Part shown: piece by piece, positions 9,443-17,179 of the stretch | Numbering within the stretch: position 1 is the first letter of the stretch | Layout: every line of letters begins with the position of its first letter | Origin: a virus | Virus record (IMG/VR): IMGVR_UViG_3300043411_001259 | Location: 1 to 35,387 of that record | Strand: one strand, 5' to 3' | DNA length: 35,387 bases | Translations under genes and position numbers: made by a program | The notes under the pieces: generated by a model | The model's database searches: none | Told to the model about the DNA's origin: nothing | What the model saw: the letters and a program-made list of their open reading frames with translations, nothing else

Positions 9443-10180
9443 ATGTCCGAAGATCTTTTTATCCCGCCTATAGCCCCCGCGTACGGGAGCAACGACCAGG
9501 AGCTCTACCGCACCTGGAAAACAAACCCAAGCAAGGAGAACATGTCCAAGCTGGTCCAGGCCCTGATGCCTATCATCAACCGTGAGGTAACCAGACAGTC
9601 CGGGTCTGTAGCTACCAGCGTTCTTCGTGGAACGGGCATGGAGTGGGCCATCAAGGCCATCAAAAGTTACGACGACTCCAAGGGCGTCAAGCTCTCTACC
9701 CACGTTGCAAACTACGTGCAGAAGATCCGGCGTGTAAACTATACGTTCCAGAACGCAGCTCGTCTTCCTGAGAACCTGCAGATGGAGTACGGAAACTTCA
9801 AGGTGGCCAAGGACGATCTGTCCAACGAGCTCGGCCGAGATCCTACCGAGGTGGAGCTGGCCTCCAGGCTTGGGTGGAAGAAGCACACGGTAGCTAATCT
9901 CCAGAAGCGCCTGTACCAGGACGTGGTGGAATCCGGGTCAACCCAGAGTACGGCAGTCACCGGGTTCAACCCAAATGGCGTGCTGCTGGAGATGGTAAGA
10001 AACAGTCTGGACCCGCAAGAGGTCATGGTGTTTGATAACCAGATCAAGGAGAAGAAGGATCAGTTGTCCAATACCGACCTGGCGAAGAAGTTGGGGGTTA
10101 ACCAGAACCGGCTGCAGTACATCCGCAGAAAGGTAGTGGATAAAGCAAGGGCCCTGCAAGTAGAGATGGGGTCCTGGTAA
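9443..10180 (+). CDS. Sigma-70 family RNA polymerase sigma factor (245 aa)
   Basis: A region-2-like core lies at residues about 60-115 (EWAIKAIKSYDDSKGVKLST, then HVANYVQKIRR and RLPENLQ), equivalent to the helices of sigma factors that bind the beta' clamp and open the -10 element. Residues 128-150 (NELGRDPTEVELASRLGW) are a textbook sigma region 3 helix-turn-helix. Residues about 205-240 (LSNTDLAKKLGVNQNRLQYI) look like region 4 for -35 contact. I chose the ATG at 9443 because GAGGT lies 6 bases before it; an upstream GTG at 9416 lacks such a site. Phage sigma factors redirect host RNA polymerase, usually to late genes. Being inside the baseplate cluster, it would be made with the structural proteins. 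Confidence 0.85.
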   Translation: MSEDLFIPPIAPAYGSNDQELYRTWKTNPSKENMSKLVQALMPIINREVTRQSGSVATSVLRGTGMEWAIKAIKSYDDSKGVKLSTHVANYVQKIRRVNYTFQNAARLPENLQMEYGNFKVAKDDLSNELGRDPTEVELASRLGWKKHTVANLQKRLYQDVVESGSTQSTAVTGFNPNGVLLEMVRNSLDPQEVMVFDNQIKEKKDQLSNTDLAKKLGVNQNRLQYIRRKVVDKARALQVEMGSW

Positions 10181-10560
10181 TGGCCACTGCGCCGGATACC
10201 ATCAAGGAGGTACACAAAGTCATGGAAGACTTTTTTTTGGCTTCCAAGGAGTCAAGAGAGGATCCTGATACAAAAATAACCCCTATGGTCAAGGACTTGC
10301 CAGAGGTAGACGGAGTGCCCCTGGAAGACTTCCTGTTGAAGAACGCTGCAAATTCTGCATCCAGGTCAGAAGCAGCTGTGTTCAAGAGCCTTACCTTGCT
10401 AAAATCTGTTCAGAGAGAGTCCTTGCTTCGCAGGATGACCCGCAAGAAATACATGGAAGACCTGGCGGAGTACTACGATAACGAGGCGGACTATTACGAT
10501 TACCAGGGCAAGCTGATGTATCAGTACGCTACTGGGAAGACCCCAATACAGAAAGGGTAG
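10180..10560 (+). CDS. Hypothetical acidic 126-aa protein
   Basis: The ATG overlaps the sigma factor stop (TAATG). The product is charged and probably helical, ending with a Tyr/Asp/Glu-rich segment (DLAEYYDNEADYYDYQGK). No catalytic or binding motif is recognised. Lying between the sigma factor and the gp25-like wedge gene, it could be a baseplate assembly factor or a sigma partner; both are guesses from position. Confidence 0.7.
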   Translation: MATAPDTIKEVHKVMEDFFLASKESREDPDTKITPMVKDLPEVDGVPLEDFLLKNAANSASRSEAAVFKSLTLLKSVQRESLLRRMTRKKYMEDLAEYYDNEADYYDYQGKLMYQYATGKTPIQKG

Positions 10561-10562
10561 GT

Positions 10563-11063
10563 ATGGCAGCATCCAGCAGGGTAGGCACTTCCTCCAACCT
10601 GGCGGAAGACGGGACGTACGACGTTCTTTTGTTCACCTATGAATCCGGGTTCCCGAACGGGCGCTTGCGTTTTTCCTATGGATCCGTCCCAAGGAAGATC
10701 ACTGGCGTGCAGAAAGTAGCCCAGACGCTGGCTAAAATACTGATCACCCCTCGTGGCAGTGATCCCATCCGAAAAACTCTGGGGACAGACTTCCCCTCCA
10801 TCGCCATGGGGTCGTCCCTCGGTGGGAATCGTAGCCAGGCATTGTCCATGCTATCCTCCGCGTTGAAAGATGCTGAGGTTCAGGTGAAGAACTCCCTGTC
10901 AGGCGGAAAGGACCTGGACTCCCAACTTCAGTCCGCTTCCATCCTGGATTTTGATTTGACCGAGGATATGATAACCTTGTACATTCGGATCATCACCAAG
11001 GCCGGGAAGAAGGCCTCCGTGACTATCCCGTTCCCTCAAACCGATCTGGCGATTAACGCCTAA
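10563..11063 (+). CDS. Baseplate wedge protein, W/gp25-like
   Basis: The 166-aa product contains VAQTLAKILITPRGSDPIRK followed by LGTDFPSI, the pattern of the GPW/gp25 family in which a helix runs into 'Leu-x-Thr-x-x-Gly...Pro...Gly'. The C-terminal half has a helix and two beta strands (DFDLTEDMITLYIRII), as in the lysozyme-like fold of gp25. In T4 and P2 this protein joins wedge to hub and helps nucleate the sheath, so its presence argues for a contractile tail. It is followed directly by the J-like gene, the conserved order in myoviruses. Confidence 0.75.
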   Translation: MAASSRVGTSSNLAEDGTYDVLLFTYESGFPNGRLRFSYGSVPRKITGVQKVAQTLAKILITPRGSDPIRKTLGTDFPSIAMGSSLGGNRSQALSMLSSALKDAEVQVKNSLSGGKDLDSQLQSASILDFDLTEDMITLYIRIITKAGKKASVTIPFPQTDLAINA

Positions 11064-11077
11064 CCTAGCGAGAATCC

Positions 11078-12670
11078 ATGAGCGAGAACCTGCTTTCCAT
11101 CATCCCCTCCCTCCAGGTTACCTCCGAAGAGGTCAGGGAGGCCGAGCTTCTGGCACAGCAGTACCTGGGGGCCCTGTACCCATCGGTAGACTTCCGCCCA
11201 GGACTGGCTATCTACGACCAGGTGATACGCCCCGTGGGCACCATGATAGCCGTGGTTAACAAGGGGGTTGAGCTTCTGTTCCAGAACAATACTGTGGAAG
11301 GTATCACTGATGAAACCCCCAAAGAGTTTGTGGACAAGCTCATGTCGAACCACTTTATGGCGCGAAGGATTGGCGCGAGTTCCACCGTTATGGCGCGGTT
11401 GTACTTTCTGCGCCAAAAGGACGTGTATATTTCCCCAAGCTATTTCTTTTCCACCAACAATACGGAGATGTTCTACCCGGTATTGGACAAGTCCTACGCA
11501 GCCTCTGAGATGCAAACTTCCTATGAAGAAGAGGCTATCGGTCCCTTCTTCCTGGATGTGGAGCTGCAGTCAGGGGGAGAGGGGGAGGAGTACAATATCT
11601 CCGCCGGAAGCTTGCTGTACTTCACCGTGTTCGACCCGTTCTTTGCCGGAGGCAACATTCTCTACTTGAAGTCCACCTCGATCGAGGAAGAGGCGAACAC
11701 TGCTTTCGTCAGCAGGACAGAGGCCTCCTTGTCCACCAGAAACCTGATCAACCTCCCTTCGATCGAAGAGAGGGTGTTCTCGGTATTCAACTACTTCAAC
11801 GAAGTCGAGGCGGTTGGATTCGGGGAGGAGGAGATGAAGAGGGACAAAGCAGATGTTATCAGTCGCACCTCCCCAGGACGGAGCAGCACTATCCACCTTG
11901 GCGGGAAGACCGATGTTTACGTGGACGCCGACCTGGAGTGGAAAACCCAGGTGGAAGTCACCGTGCAACCCTATAGCGAAACAGACGATAGACTTGGGAT
12001 ACATCTATACGGCCCTATCGTTGATTTCGAAGTAAGCCCGACCCCAGCAGAAAACCTGGTTCCTCCTACCTCGTATGCGGACGTCGCCCTGCTCCTCTCT
12101 TGGGGCTTTGAGATGATCCGGGACGACTACGAAAACGACACAGGATTCAGCGGGCGCCAGCATACTTTCGTAGCCCTGTCGTCCTATGAGAGATCGGATG
12201 GCGTCAGGGAGGACTTCGTACTAGGGGACAAATTCTTCGTCAACCTGGAGCAGTTCTTCGGGGTAGACTCCCTGCAGGCCTACCTGGACGACAGGCTTAC
12301 CCGTGTAATCGCAGCGGATTACCTTGCCAGGGCTATGGAACCTTGTCAGTTAACCGTGAATATTGAGATCGTAGAGCGGTCCAGCACCGATACCGAAGAG
12401 GACTACGAGGGCCTGGCCCAAGACCTGATAGAAACATACCTGGACTCTCTGGGTAACGGCGGAACTTTCTCCATGGCAGAGTTTATCACCTCGCTACAGT
12501 CCGGGGGGGTGTCAGGCATGTCCATTCCCCTTGATGTGTCGTATCGTCACCTACGCAGGAACGGCAGCGGTCCATCTACTGGTGTCATCACAGACACCTT
12601 GGAACTCGACCGCCTCTCTCGGTTCACCCTGGAAGCAGTGTCGGTAACCTTCGTAGACGAGGAGACGTAA
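11078..12670 (+). CDS. Baseplate J/gp6-like wedge protein (530 aa)
   Basis: The N-terminal helical region (LAQQYLGALYPSVDFRPG, then a VVNKGVELLFQNN helix) and the 'ARRIGASSTVMARLYFLR' segment leading to beta-rich domains match the layout of baseplate J/gp6 proteins. A central block (YNISAGSLLYFTVFDPFF) is the usual 'n-I-pAGt' domain. The C-terminal third has the FVLGDKFFVNLEQFFGVDSL region and the VSYRHLRRNGSG segment before the last strands. It lies right after the gp25-like gene, as in P2, Mu and T4-like order. It would form the ring of wedges that triggers sheath contraction. The ribosome site is modest. Confidence 0.75.
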   Translation: MSENLLSIIPSLQVTSEEVREAELLAQQYLGALYPSVDFRPGLAIYDQVIRPVGTMIAVVNKGVELLFQNNTVEGITDETPKEFVDKLMSNHFMARRIGASSTVMARLYFLRQKDVYISPSYFFSTNNTEMFYPVLDKSYAASEMQTSYEEEAIGPFFLDVELQSGGEGEEYNISAGSLLYFTVFDPFFAGGNILYLKSTSIEEEANTAFVSRTEASLSTRNLINLPSIEERVFSVFNYFNEVEAVGFGEEEMKRDKADVISRTSPGRSSTIHLGGKTDVYVDADLEWKTQVEVTVQPYSETDDRLGIHLYGPIVDFEVSPTPAENLVPPTSYADVALLLSWGFEMIRDDYENDTGFSGRQHTFVALSSYERSDGVREDFVLGDKFFVNLEQFFGVDSLQAYLDDRLTRVIAADYLARAMEPCQLTVNIEIVERSSTDTEEDYEGLAQDLIETYLDSLGNGGTFSMAEFITSLQSGGVSGMSIPLDVSYRHLRRNGSGPSTGVITDTLELDRLSRFTLEAVSVTFVDEET

Positions 12671-12673
12671 CCC

Positions 12674-14809
12674 GTGTTCAAGTCAGGGGCTGGGTATAAA
12701 GGCTTTCCCTCCACACAAGAGATCAGTGGGGGAAACCTCTATTTGTACGGCCTGTCGGATTTCTGGGCCAACATGTTCGAGGACTCCGAGCTTGTAGAGA
12801 AGCACTTGGAGCAATCCAGCATCCTCATGGCGGATGCCTACAGTAAGTTCCTGCAGTTAACCTCTACAATAAGCATCGACGACATCCAGGCGTACACGCA
12901 TAGTGAGATACGACTTTGCTTGTTCCGAAAGAACCGGGATTCCCGGGGTGGAACCACCTACCGCATGCCTGGGAGGATCGTAGACTGCAAGTACCTGATG
13001 ACCCGCCCTCTGCTGCCTACCAGGACCTTCGAGAAGGGGGTTCACTTCGAGATTGACGCAGACGCGGGCACCATCACCTTCTACGATACCCTGGACAACT
13101 CCCTTGCTCCTGCGCGAGCCATACTCGACCCGGCCCTGGGGGAAGTAGACACCGAGTTTGCATTATGGGCAACGGACGTCGTGGTCAACGATGACCTGAT
13201 TTTCAAGCACTTCGGGAAGAACCTTGGTAGGTTTCCACCCTCCCCCTCACTCCAGACCTCCTACAAGGACTTCATACGTGGGGTAATGTTCCTCTACAAA
13301 GGAGGGCCGGTGGTGGAGTCCCTGGAGCAGGGGCTTAGCCTTGCGTTAGGAGTTCCTATCGCCAGGGAAACCGAGAAGGTTCTGTCCGTAGTGAAAACGG
13401 CTGACCTGAACGCATACATCGTGGTCACTGCGGCCTACTCCTACCTGATCCCCTATGATGTTCCCCCCAGCTTCGCAGCCGGGGATACTATCTACCGTGG
13501 GGATTCCCTGTTGAGGGTATCTGCGGTGGAAGACCACCTTACCACCCCGAATTGGTGGGACGGAGTCGTCATACCAGCAAACCTTATTGACAAGCTATCC
13601 GGGAAAGAATATGGAACAGTGGAGAACCCGGAGGTGTCAGCAAGCCTGACGCCTACCGCTACTCTTGGGCAGAAGGAAGCCTACTATCTCATGGACACCT
13701 TCCTCAAGAACCACACGTTCCTGATACGACTGGTATGGCAGGCCGCCTTTGAGAGTAGCCGTACTTCCGAGGTGTTTGACCTCATACAGTCCACCAAGCC
13801 AGCGTATACCTACGGGATATACCTGTGGGAAGTCCCTCTGGGGGTAGAGCCAATCTTCATGGACGACAGCGAGATAGTTATCTCCCTGGATTCCTCCTTC
13901 CGGGAGTCTCTCGGCAATCTGGATACCTACATTGATCGCAGCGACAGCGCCGGGTCGTGGCAGCCAAGCACGTCGTACGTAGTTGGGGACGTGGTTGTGC
14001 CGGACTACGCCAACCCCCTGTTTACCTACCTGGACACTCAAGCGGTATGTGAAGTAGCCGGCATCTCCGGGGTATCAGACCCTGCCTGGGACACCTACGA
14101 CATCGGGGACCTGGTTGTTGACGGCACTGTCTCCTGGAGGATTGGGGAGAAGCAACTTGGGATCAACTCCGAGCGTCACGCAGGGTTCTTCATCCGGGGC
14201 AACTACGATCCTAACCTGATTGTTGTAGATACAGAAAATGTCACCTTTCGGGTGCCGGCCATCGACCACTTCCCGGATAGGGATTCTGTGTTGAATGTCG
14301 ACGACACAGACCTTGTTCCGTTGTACAACCTCCCGGCTTCCGAACTGGTGGAGAAGCTGGAGAGCGTTAACGCAGGAATAGGTAGCTGCTTGCCCAACCT
14401 CCTCGCCTACACAGGGCTTGACGGGATAGCCAACTACGAAATGATGTTTTTCCGGGACCACGCAGAATACCTGGACAACTATGGAGCCGGGTACACTGGC
14501 CTTGGATATAACGGGGGGGTACTCCCTCTGCCTTTACAGACAGGGGAAGCCTTCCGGGCGTACTTCCCTGACGTAGTGGACGTAACTCCCAACGAAACCT
14601 TGTTCTTCCTCAAGGCTACCCCGGATATGTACTCCGCGTTCTGGGTGAAGCCTTCTGTAGCGTTTGGGTACCTACCCTGGACCAGCGGGGAGCCGATGCT
14701 GATAACCCTGGCGTACACAACAGGCACGCCGTCCTTTACCCCGGAAGGAGCGCATACCGGGGTGATGTTTGAGGATGACTACCTCACAATGCGGTATGGG
14801 AACGAGTAA
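12674..14809 (+). CDS. Baseplate/tail-fibre attachment protein with carbohydrate-binding-like module (711 aa)
   Basis: The start is GTG at 12674 with GAGGAG upstream. The N-terminal 400 residues are mixed helix and strand and probably attach to the wedge (comparable in position to P2 gpI or T4 gp7-type proteins). Residues about 421-492 hold a Trp/Tyr-rich block (SWQPSTSYVVGDVVVPDY, then AVCEVAGISGVSDPAW and DGTVSWRIGE), which resembles small chitin/carbohydrate-binding modules common in phage tail proteins. The C-terminal part is beta-rich and aromatic. It may contact host surface sugars. The family is not named with certainty. Confidence 0.6.
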   Translation: MFKSGAGYKGFPSTQEISGGNLYLYGLSDFWANMFEDSELVEKHLEQSSILMADAYSKFLQLTSTISIDDIQAYTHSEIRLCLFRKNRDSRGGTTYRMPGRIVDCKYLMTRPLLPTRTFEKGVHFEIDADAGTITFYDTLDNSLAPARAILDPALGEVDTEFALWATDVVVNDDLIFKHFGKNLGRFPPSPSLQTSYKDFIRGVMFLYKGGPVVESLEQGLSLALGVPIARETEKVLSVVKTADLNAYIVVTAAYSYLIPYDVPPSFAAGDTIYRGDSLLRVSAVEDHLTTPNWWDGVVIPANLIDKLSGKEYGTVENPEVSASLTPTATLGQKEAYYLMDTFLKNHTFLIRLVWQAAFESSRTSEVFDLIQSTKPAYTYGIYLWEVPLGVEPIFMDDSEIVISLDSSFRESLGNLDTYIDRSDSAGSWQPSTSYVVGDVVVPDYANPLFTYLDTQAVCEVAGISGVSDPAWDTYDIGDLVVDGTVSWRIGEKQLGINSERHAGFFIRGNYDPNLIVVDTENVTFRVPAIDHFPDRDSVLNVDDTDLVPLYNLPASELVEKLESVNAGIGSCLPNLLAYTGLDGIANYEMMFFRDHAEYLDNYGAGYTGLGYNGGVLPLPLQTGEAFRAYFPDVVDVTPNETLFFLKATPDMYSAFWVKPSVAFGYLPWTSGEPMLITLAYTTGTPSFTPEGAHTGVMFEDDYLTMRYGNE

Positions 14810-15297
14810 TGAGCATCCGACACGCACGAGTATCACAGCTTGTCACCCCTGGGGGTCTCTTCTGGGCAGAGCTTGAGGTGTCCTCTCAGTCTACCACTGG
14901 TAAAGTTGCGGTAGGTGTTGCTACCGAGGGGGTTGTGTTACACAGGGACTTCGCGGACAACACCTGCGTGGGCACGTTCCCCATACCTTCCGGGGAGAGC
15001 CAGGCCGGCGTACTCCTCGATGTCGAGACGGGGGATGTACTATCGGTAGGCCTTAACCTGTCCTCAGGAGAAGTACACTTCTACTTGAATGGGGACTTCC
15101 TGGAAACCCAGGTTGTACCGGCGTCCAGCTCCTTCTACCTGGTAGGTGGAGTATCAAGAGGCTGCAGTTTATCGGCTAACCTATTTCAGCATGTACCCTT
15201 CCAGTTCCCCCCTCAATCGGGGTACACTGACTGGGTCGTGGGAGCTATCGGGGTTCCTACCGCTATCGACAACCAATTCCTTTCAGCGACGGTGTGA
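14809..15297 (+). CDS. Putative tail protein with SPRY/concanavalin-like fold (162 aa)
   Basis: The start overlaps the preceding stop (TAATG). The sequence GDVLSVGLNLSSGEVHFYLN followed by GDFLETQVVP matches the SPRY/B30.2 strand pattern in which 'Gly-Asp-x-hydrophobic-Gly' leads to 'x-Phe-x-x-Asn-Gly'. The C-terminus contains FQFPPQSGYTDW. The mature chain is nearly all beta strand. Such lectin-like folds occur in phage tail fibres and receptor-binding proteins, and the following genes look like fibre-tip paralogues, so host attachment is the likely role. Confidence 0.55.
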   Translation: MSIRHARVSQLVTPGGLFWAELEVSSQSTTGKVAVGVATEGVVLHRDFADNTCVGTFPIPSGESQAGVLLDVETGDVLSVGLNLSSGEVHFYLNGDFLETQVVPASSSFYLVGGVSRGCSLSANLFQHVPFQFPPQSGYTDWVVGAIGVPTAIDNQFLSATV

Positions 15298-15824
15298 GTA
15301 TGCAGTTACAATTCGAGGATGAGGTATCCATCCGGGGCAGGCTTGTGGTCAGCAAGGTGTTTCCCAACGGGGAGACAGAGCTCCACTACGAGGACGATAA
15401 CCTGATTACGGACTACGCCCGGGCGCTGATGCTGGCGCTGGTGTACGACACCACCGGTGGAGTAAGGCCGGACCCGATTCGGTCCTTCCAAGTGGGGAGT
15501 GGGGGTGTTGCCAATACCGCTACCCCAGGCTCTATCCTGGCCGGCGTGCCCAGCATGACCTCCCTGCGGACCCCGTTACAGCTAGGAACCAACACCCTGT
15601 CCCACAATAGATCTTCGGTTACACCAGGCAACCTGAGTGCCAACACTCCGTTGGATATCACCTTTTCGTTCGGAGTCCCTAACTCCTCCTTGGTTGACAA
15701 TTACATCAGCGAAGCCGGGATGTTTACTCAGGCTGGCAACCTGTTTAGCTACAAGTCGTTCCCTGCACTGCTGAAAACCGCCGAGTTCTCCATCCAGTTC
15801 ACCTGGACCATAACCTATGTGTAA
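15294..15824 (+). CDS. Tail protein, tandem paralogue 1 of 3
   Basis: The GTG start at 15294 overlaps the preceding stop; an ATG at 15300 is equally possible. The product shares a scaffold with the next two genes: an N-terminal 'G-x-Leu-x-(Ile/Val)-x-(Lys/Arg)-x-(Tyr/Phe)-x-(Asn/Asp)-Gly' strand pair, a central DPIRSFQVGSGG, and a C-terminal ISEAGMFTQAGNLFSYKSFP block ending in an aromatic strand. The conserved C-terminal 'Glu-Ala-Gly...Leu-Phe...Lys-x-Phe-Pro' pattern suggests a small beta-sandwich at a fibre tip or its adaptor. Role in host recognition is inferred from position after the tail proteins. Confidence 0.6.
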   Translation: MSMQLQFEDEVSIRGRLVVSKVFPNGETELHYEDDNLITDYARALMLALVYDTTGGVRPDPIRSFQVGSGGVANTATPGSILAGVPSMTSLRTPLQLGTNTLSHNRSSVTPGNLSANTPLDITFSFGVPNSSLVDNYISEAGMFTQAGNLFSYKSFPALLKTAEFSIQFTWTITYV

Positions 15825-16329
15825 GGGGAGCCTGGTTATCTCCAGGGAGTACCACGATGGACGTACTGAGGTGCTCGTAGACGGAGAAAACTACGTTCTC
15901 CTGTACCCGCGTGCCTATAATCTGTTCCAGACGTATGACGGCCGACTCCCGAATGACCCAATCCAGACCTACGAACTGGGAAGCGGTGGGTTCGTCAACG
16001 GGGCAACTGTGGCTGCGTCCGGTACCAATACAAGTAACTCTGTGTACAATCCTCTTACCTGCCTGTCAGAGACCACAACCACCCAGATTTATGACAGGAC
16101 ACGGTTGACCAGAGACGCTCACTACGTACCCTCGGTAGGTATAACTTCCACGTCTCCCCGCAGCGTCACCTACTCGTTCTACCTGGACTTCGAGGAGGCT
16201 GTTGGGCAAGCAATCAGCGAGGCCGGATTGAAAACACGGGCGAATAACCTGTTTTGCTACAAAGCGTTCCCCACAGTGGTCAAAACCTCCGAGTTCAAAC
16301 TGACGTTCCAGTGGAAGATAAAGATATGA
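15817..16329 (+). CDS. Tail protein, tandem paralogue 2 of 3
   Basis: The start overlaps the end of paralogue 1 by 8 bases. It shares SLVISREYHDGRTEV at the N-terminus, DPIQTYELGSGG in the middle and ISEAGLKTRANNLFCYKAFP near the C-terminus. In paralogues 1 and 3 the residue after the Glu-Ala-Gly-x position is Phe; here it is Lys, so surface positions differ while the core is kept. The pattern fits gene duplication followed by divergence, as often seen for receptor-binding parts. Confidence 0.6.
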   Translation: MCKGSLVISREYHDGRTEVLVDGENYVLLYPRAYNLFQTYDGRLPNDPIQTYELGSGGFVNGATVAASGTNTSNSVYNPLTCLSETTTTQIYDRTRLTRDAHYVPSVGITSTSPRSVTYSFYLDFEEAVGQAISEAGLKTRANNLFCYKAFPTVVKTSEFKLTFQWKIKI

Positions 16330-16784
16330 GTATCATCCAGGGCTCTCTGCAGATCGAGAAGCACTACCCCGATGGGCGTATCGAGGTGGCCCTGCCATGG
16401 GAAGATAACATGGTCATGAGAAAGCAGCGGGCTCGTATCCTGGTTTCCACCTACACCATGGACCCTACCAACTCAGTCTTCGTCGACCCTATCACCGAGT
16501 TTCGAGTAGGTTCGGGGAACCCCTTGGCAAACCCGGAAGGAACCGAGACAAGTCTGGTCACCCCTATTGTTTCCGGGTACACCCCAGGTGCGCTGTACTA
16601 CAACCTGTTCTACGGGGCCGTGACCTATGGGTACTCCCTTGGGGTTTCCCAGTTGAACGGAGAGACGATTAACGAGGCCGGCCTGTTCACCCGCAGCGGG
16701 GCTCTGTTCAGTCTGAAGAGGTTCCCTGACATTACCAAGGACGGGACCTTCGCTTTGGTCTTCCGGTGGAAGCTGTCGGTGTAA
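16326..16784 (+). CDS. Tail protein, tandem paralogue 3 of 3 (152 aa)
   Basis: I take the ATG at 16326, which overlaps the stop of paralogue 2. A longer frame starting at 16254 would lie inside the previous gene. The product has SLQIEKHYPDGRIEVALP, DPITEFRVGSGN and INEAGLFTRSGALFSLKRFP, matching the other two members. It is the shortest of the three. Confidence 0.6.
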   Translation: MSIIQGSLQIEKHYPDGRIEVALPWEDNMVMRKQRARILVSTYTMDPTNSVFVDPITEFRVGSGNPLANPEGTETSLVTPIVSGYTPGALYYNLFYGAVTYGYSLGVSQLNGETINEAGLFTRSGALFSLKRFPDITKDGTFALVFRWKLSV

Positions 16785-16810
16785 AATAGAAGTACACCCC
16801 GGAGGCTCCC

Positions 16811-17179
16811 GTGAGCAGCGAAATTGTAACTACAAAAACCTTTCTCCCCACCCCAGGAACCTGGCTGGTAGAAGCTGTTGTCACCCCTGGGGGGTCTCTC
16901 CCAGAGGCCCTCTTCCTGTACGAGGTAACCGAGGAGGGTGAGCTAGGAGAATACTGGGGGATCTCAAATCGTAACGAGCTGAGCTCCAGGTCCGTGTGGA
17001 CGGGGACTCCTGTGTCTACCTTCGGCAATGCCTTTGTACGACACGACGAGATGTCCAGGGAGTACGAAACGGAAGAAGACGCAGATGATGCTATTGAATG
17101 GATAGTGGAAAGCGCTACCTTGCTGAGTGTCGAGCTCCAGGGCGTGGTTCCGGAAGAGTTGACCCATGTCATACCGTAG
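16811..17179 (+). CDS. Hypothetical 122-aa protein
   Basis: The start is GTG with GGAGG 5 bases upstream, a strong site. The N-terminal half is beta-rich (TPGTWLVEAVVTPGG); the C-terminal half is acidic and helical (SREYETEEDADDAIEWIVES). No family is recognised. It ends the run of tail genes and overlaps the helicase gene by 14 bases, so it is co-translated with it. Confidence 0.65.
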   Translation: MSSEIVTTKTFLPTPGTWLVEAVVTPGGSLPEALFLYEVTEEGELGEYWGISNRNELSSRSVWTGTPVSTFGNAFVRHDEMSREYETEEDADDAIEWIVESATLLSVELQGVVPEELTHVIP

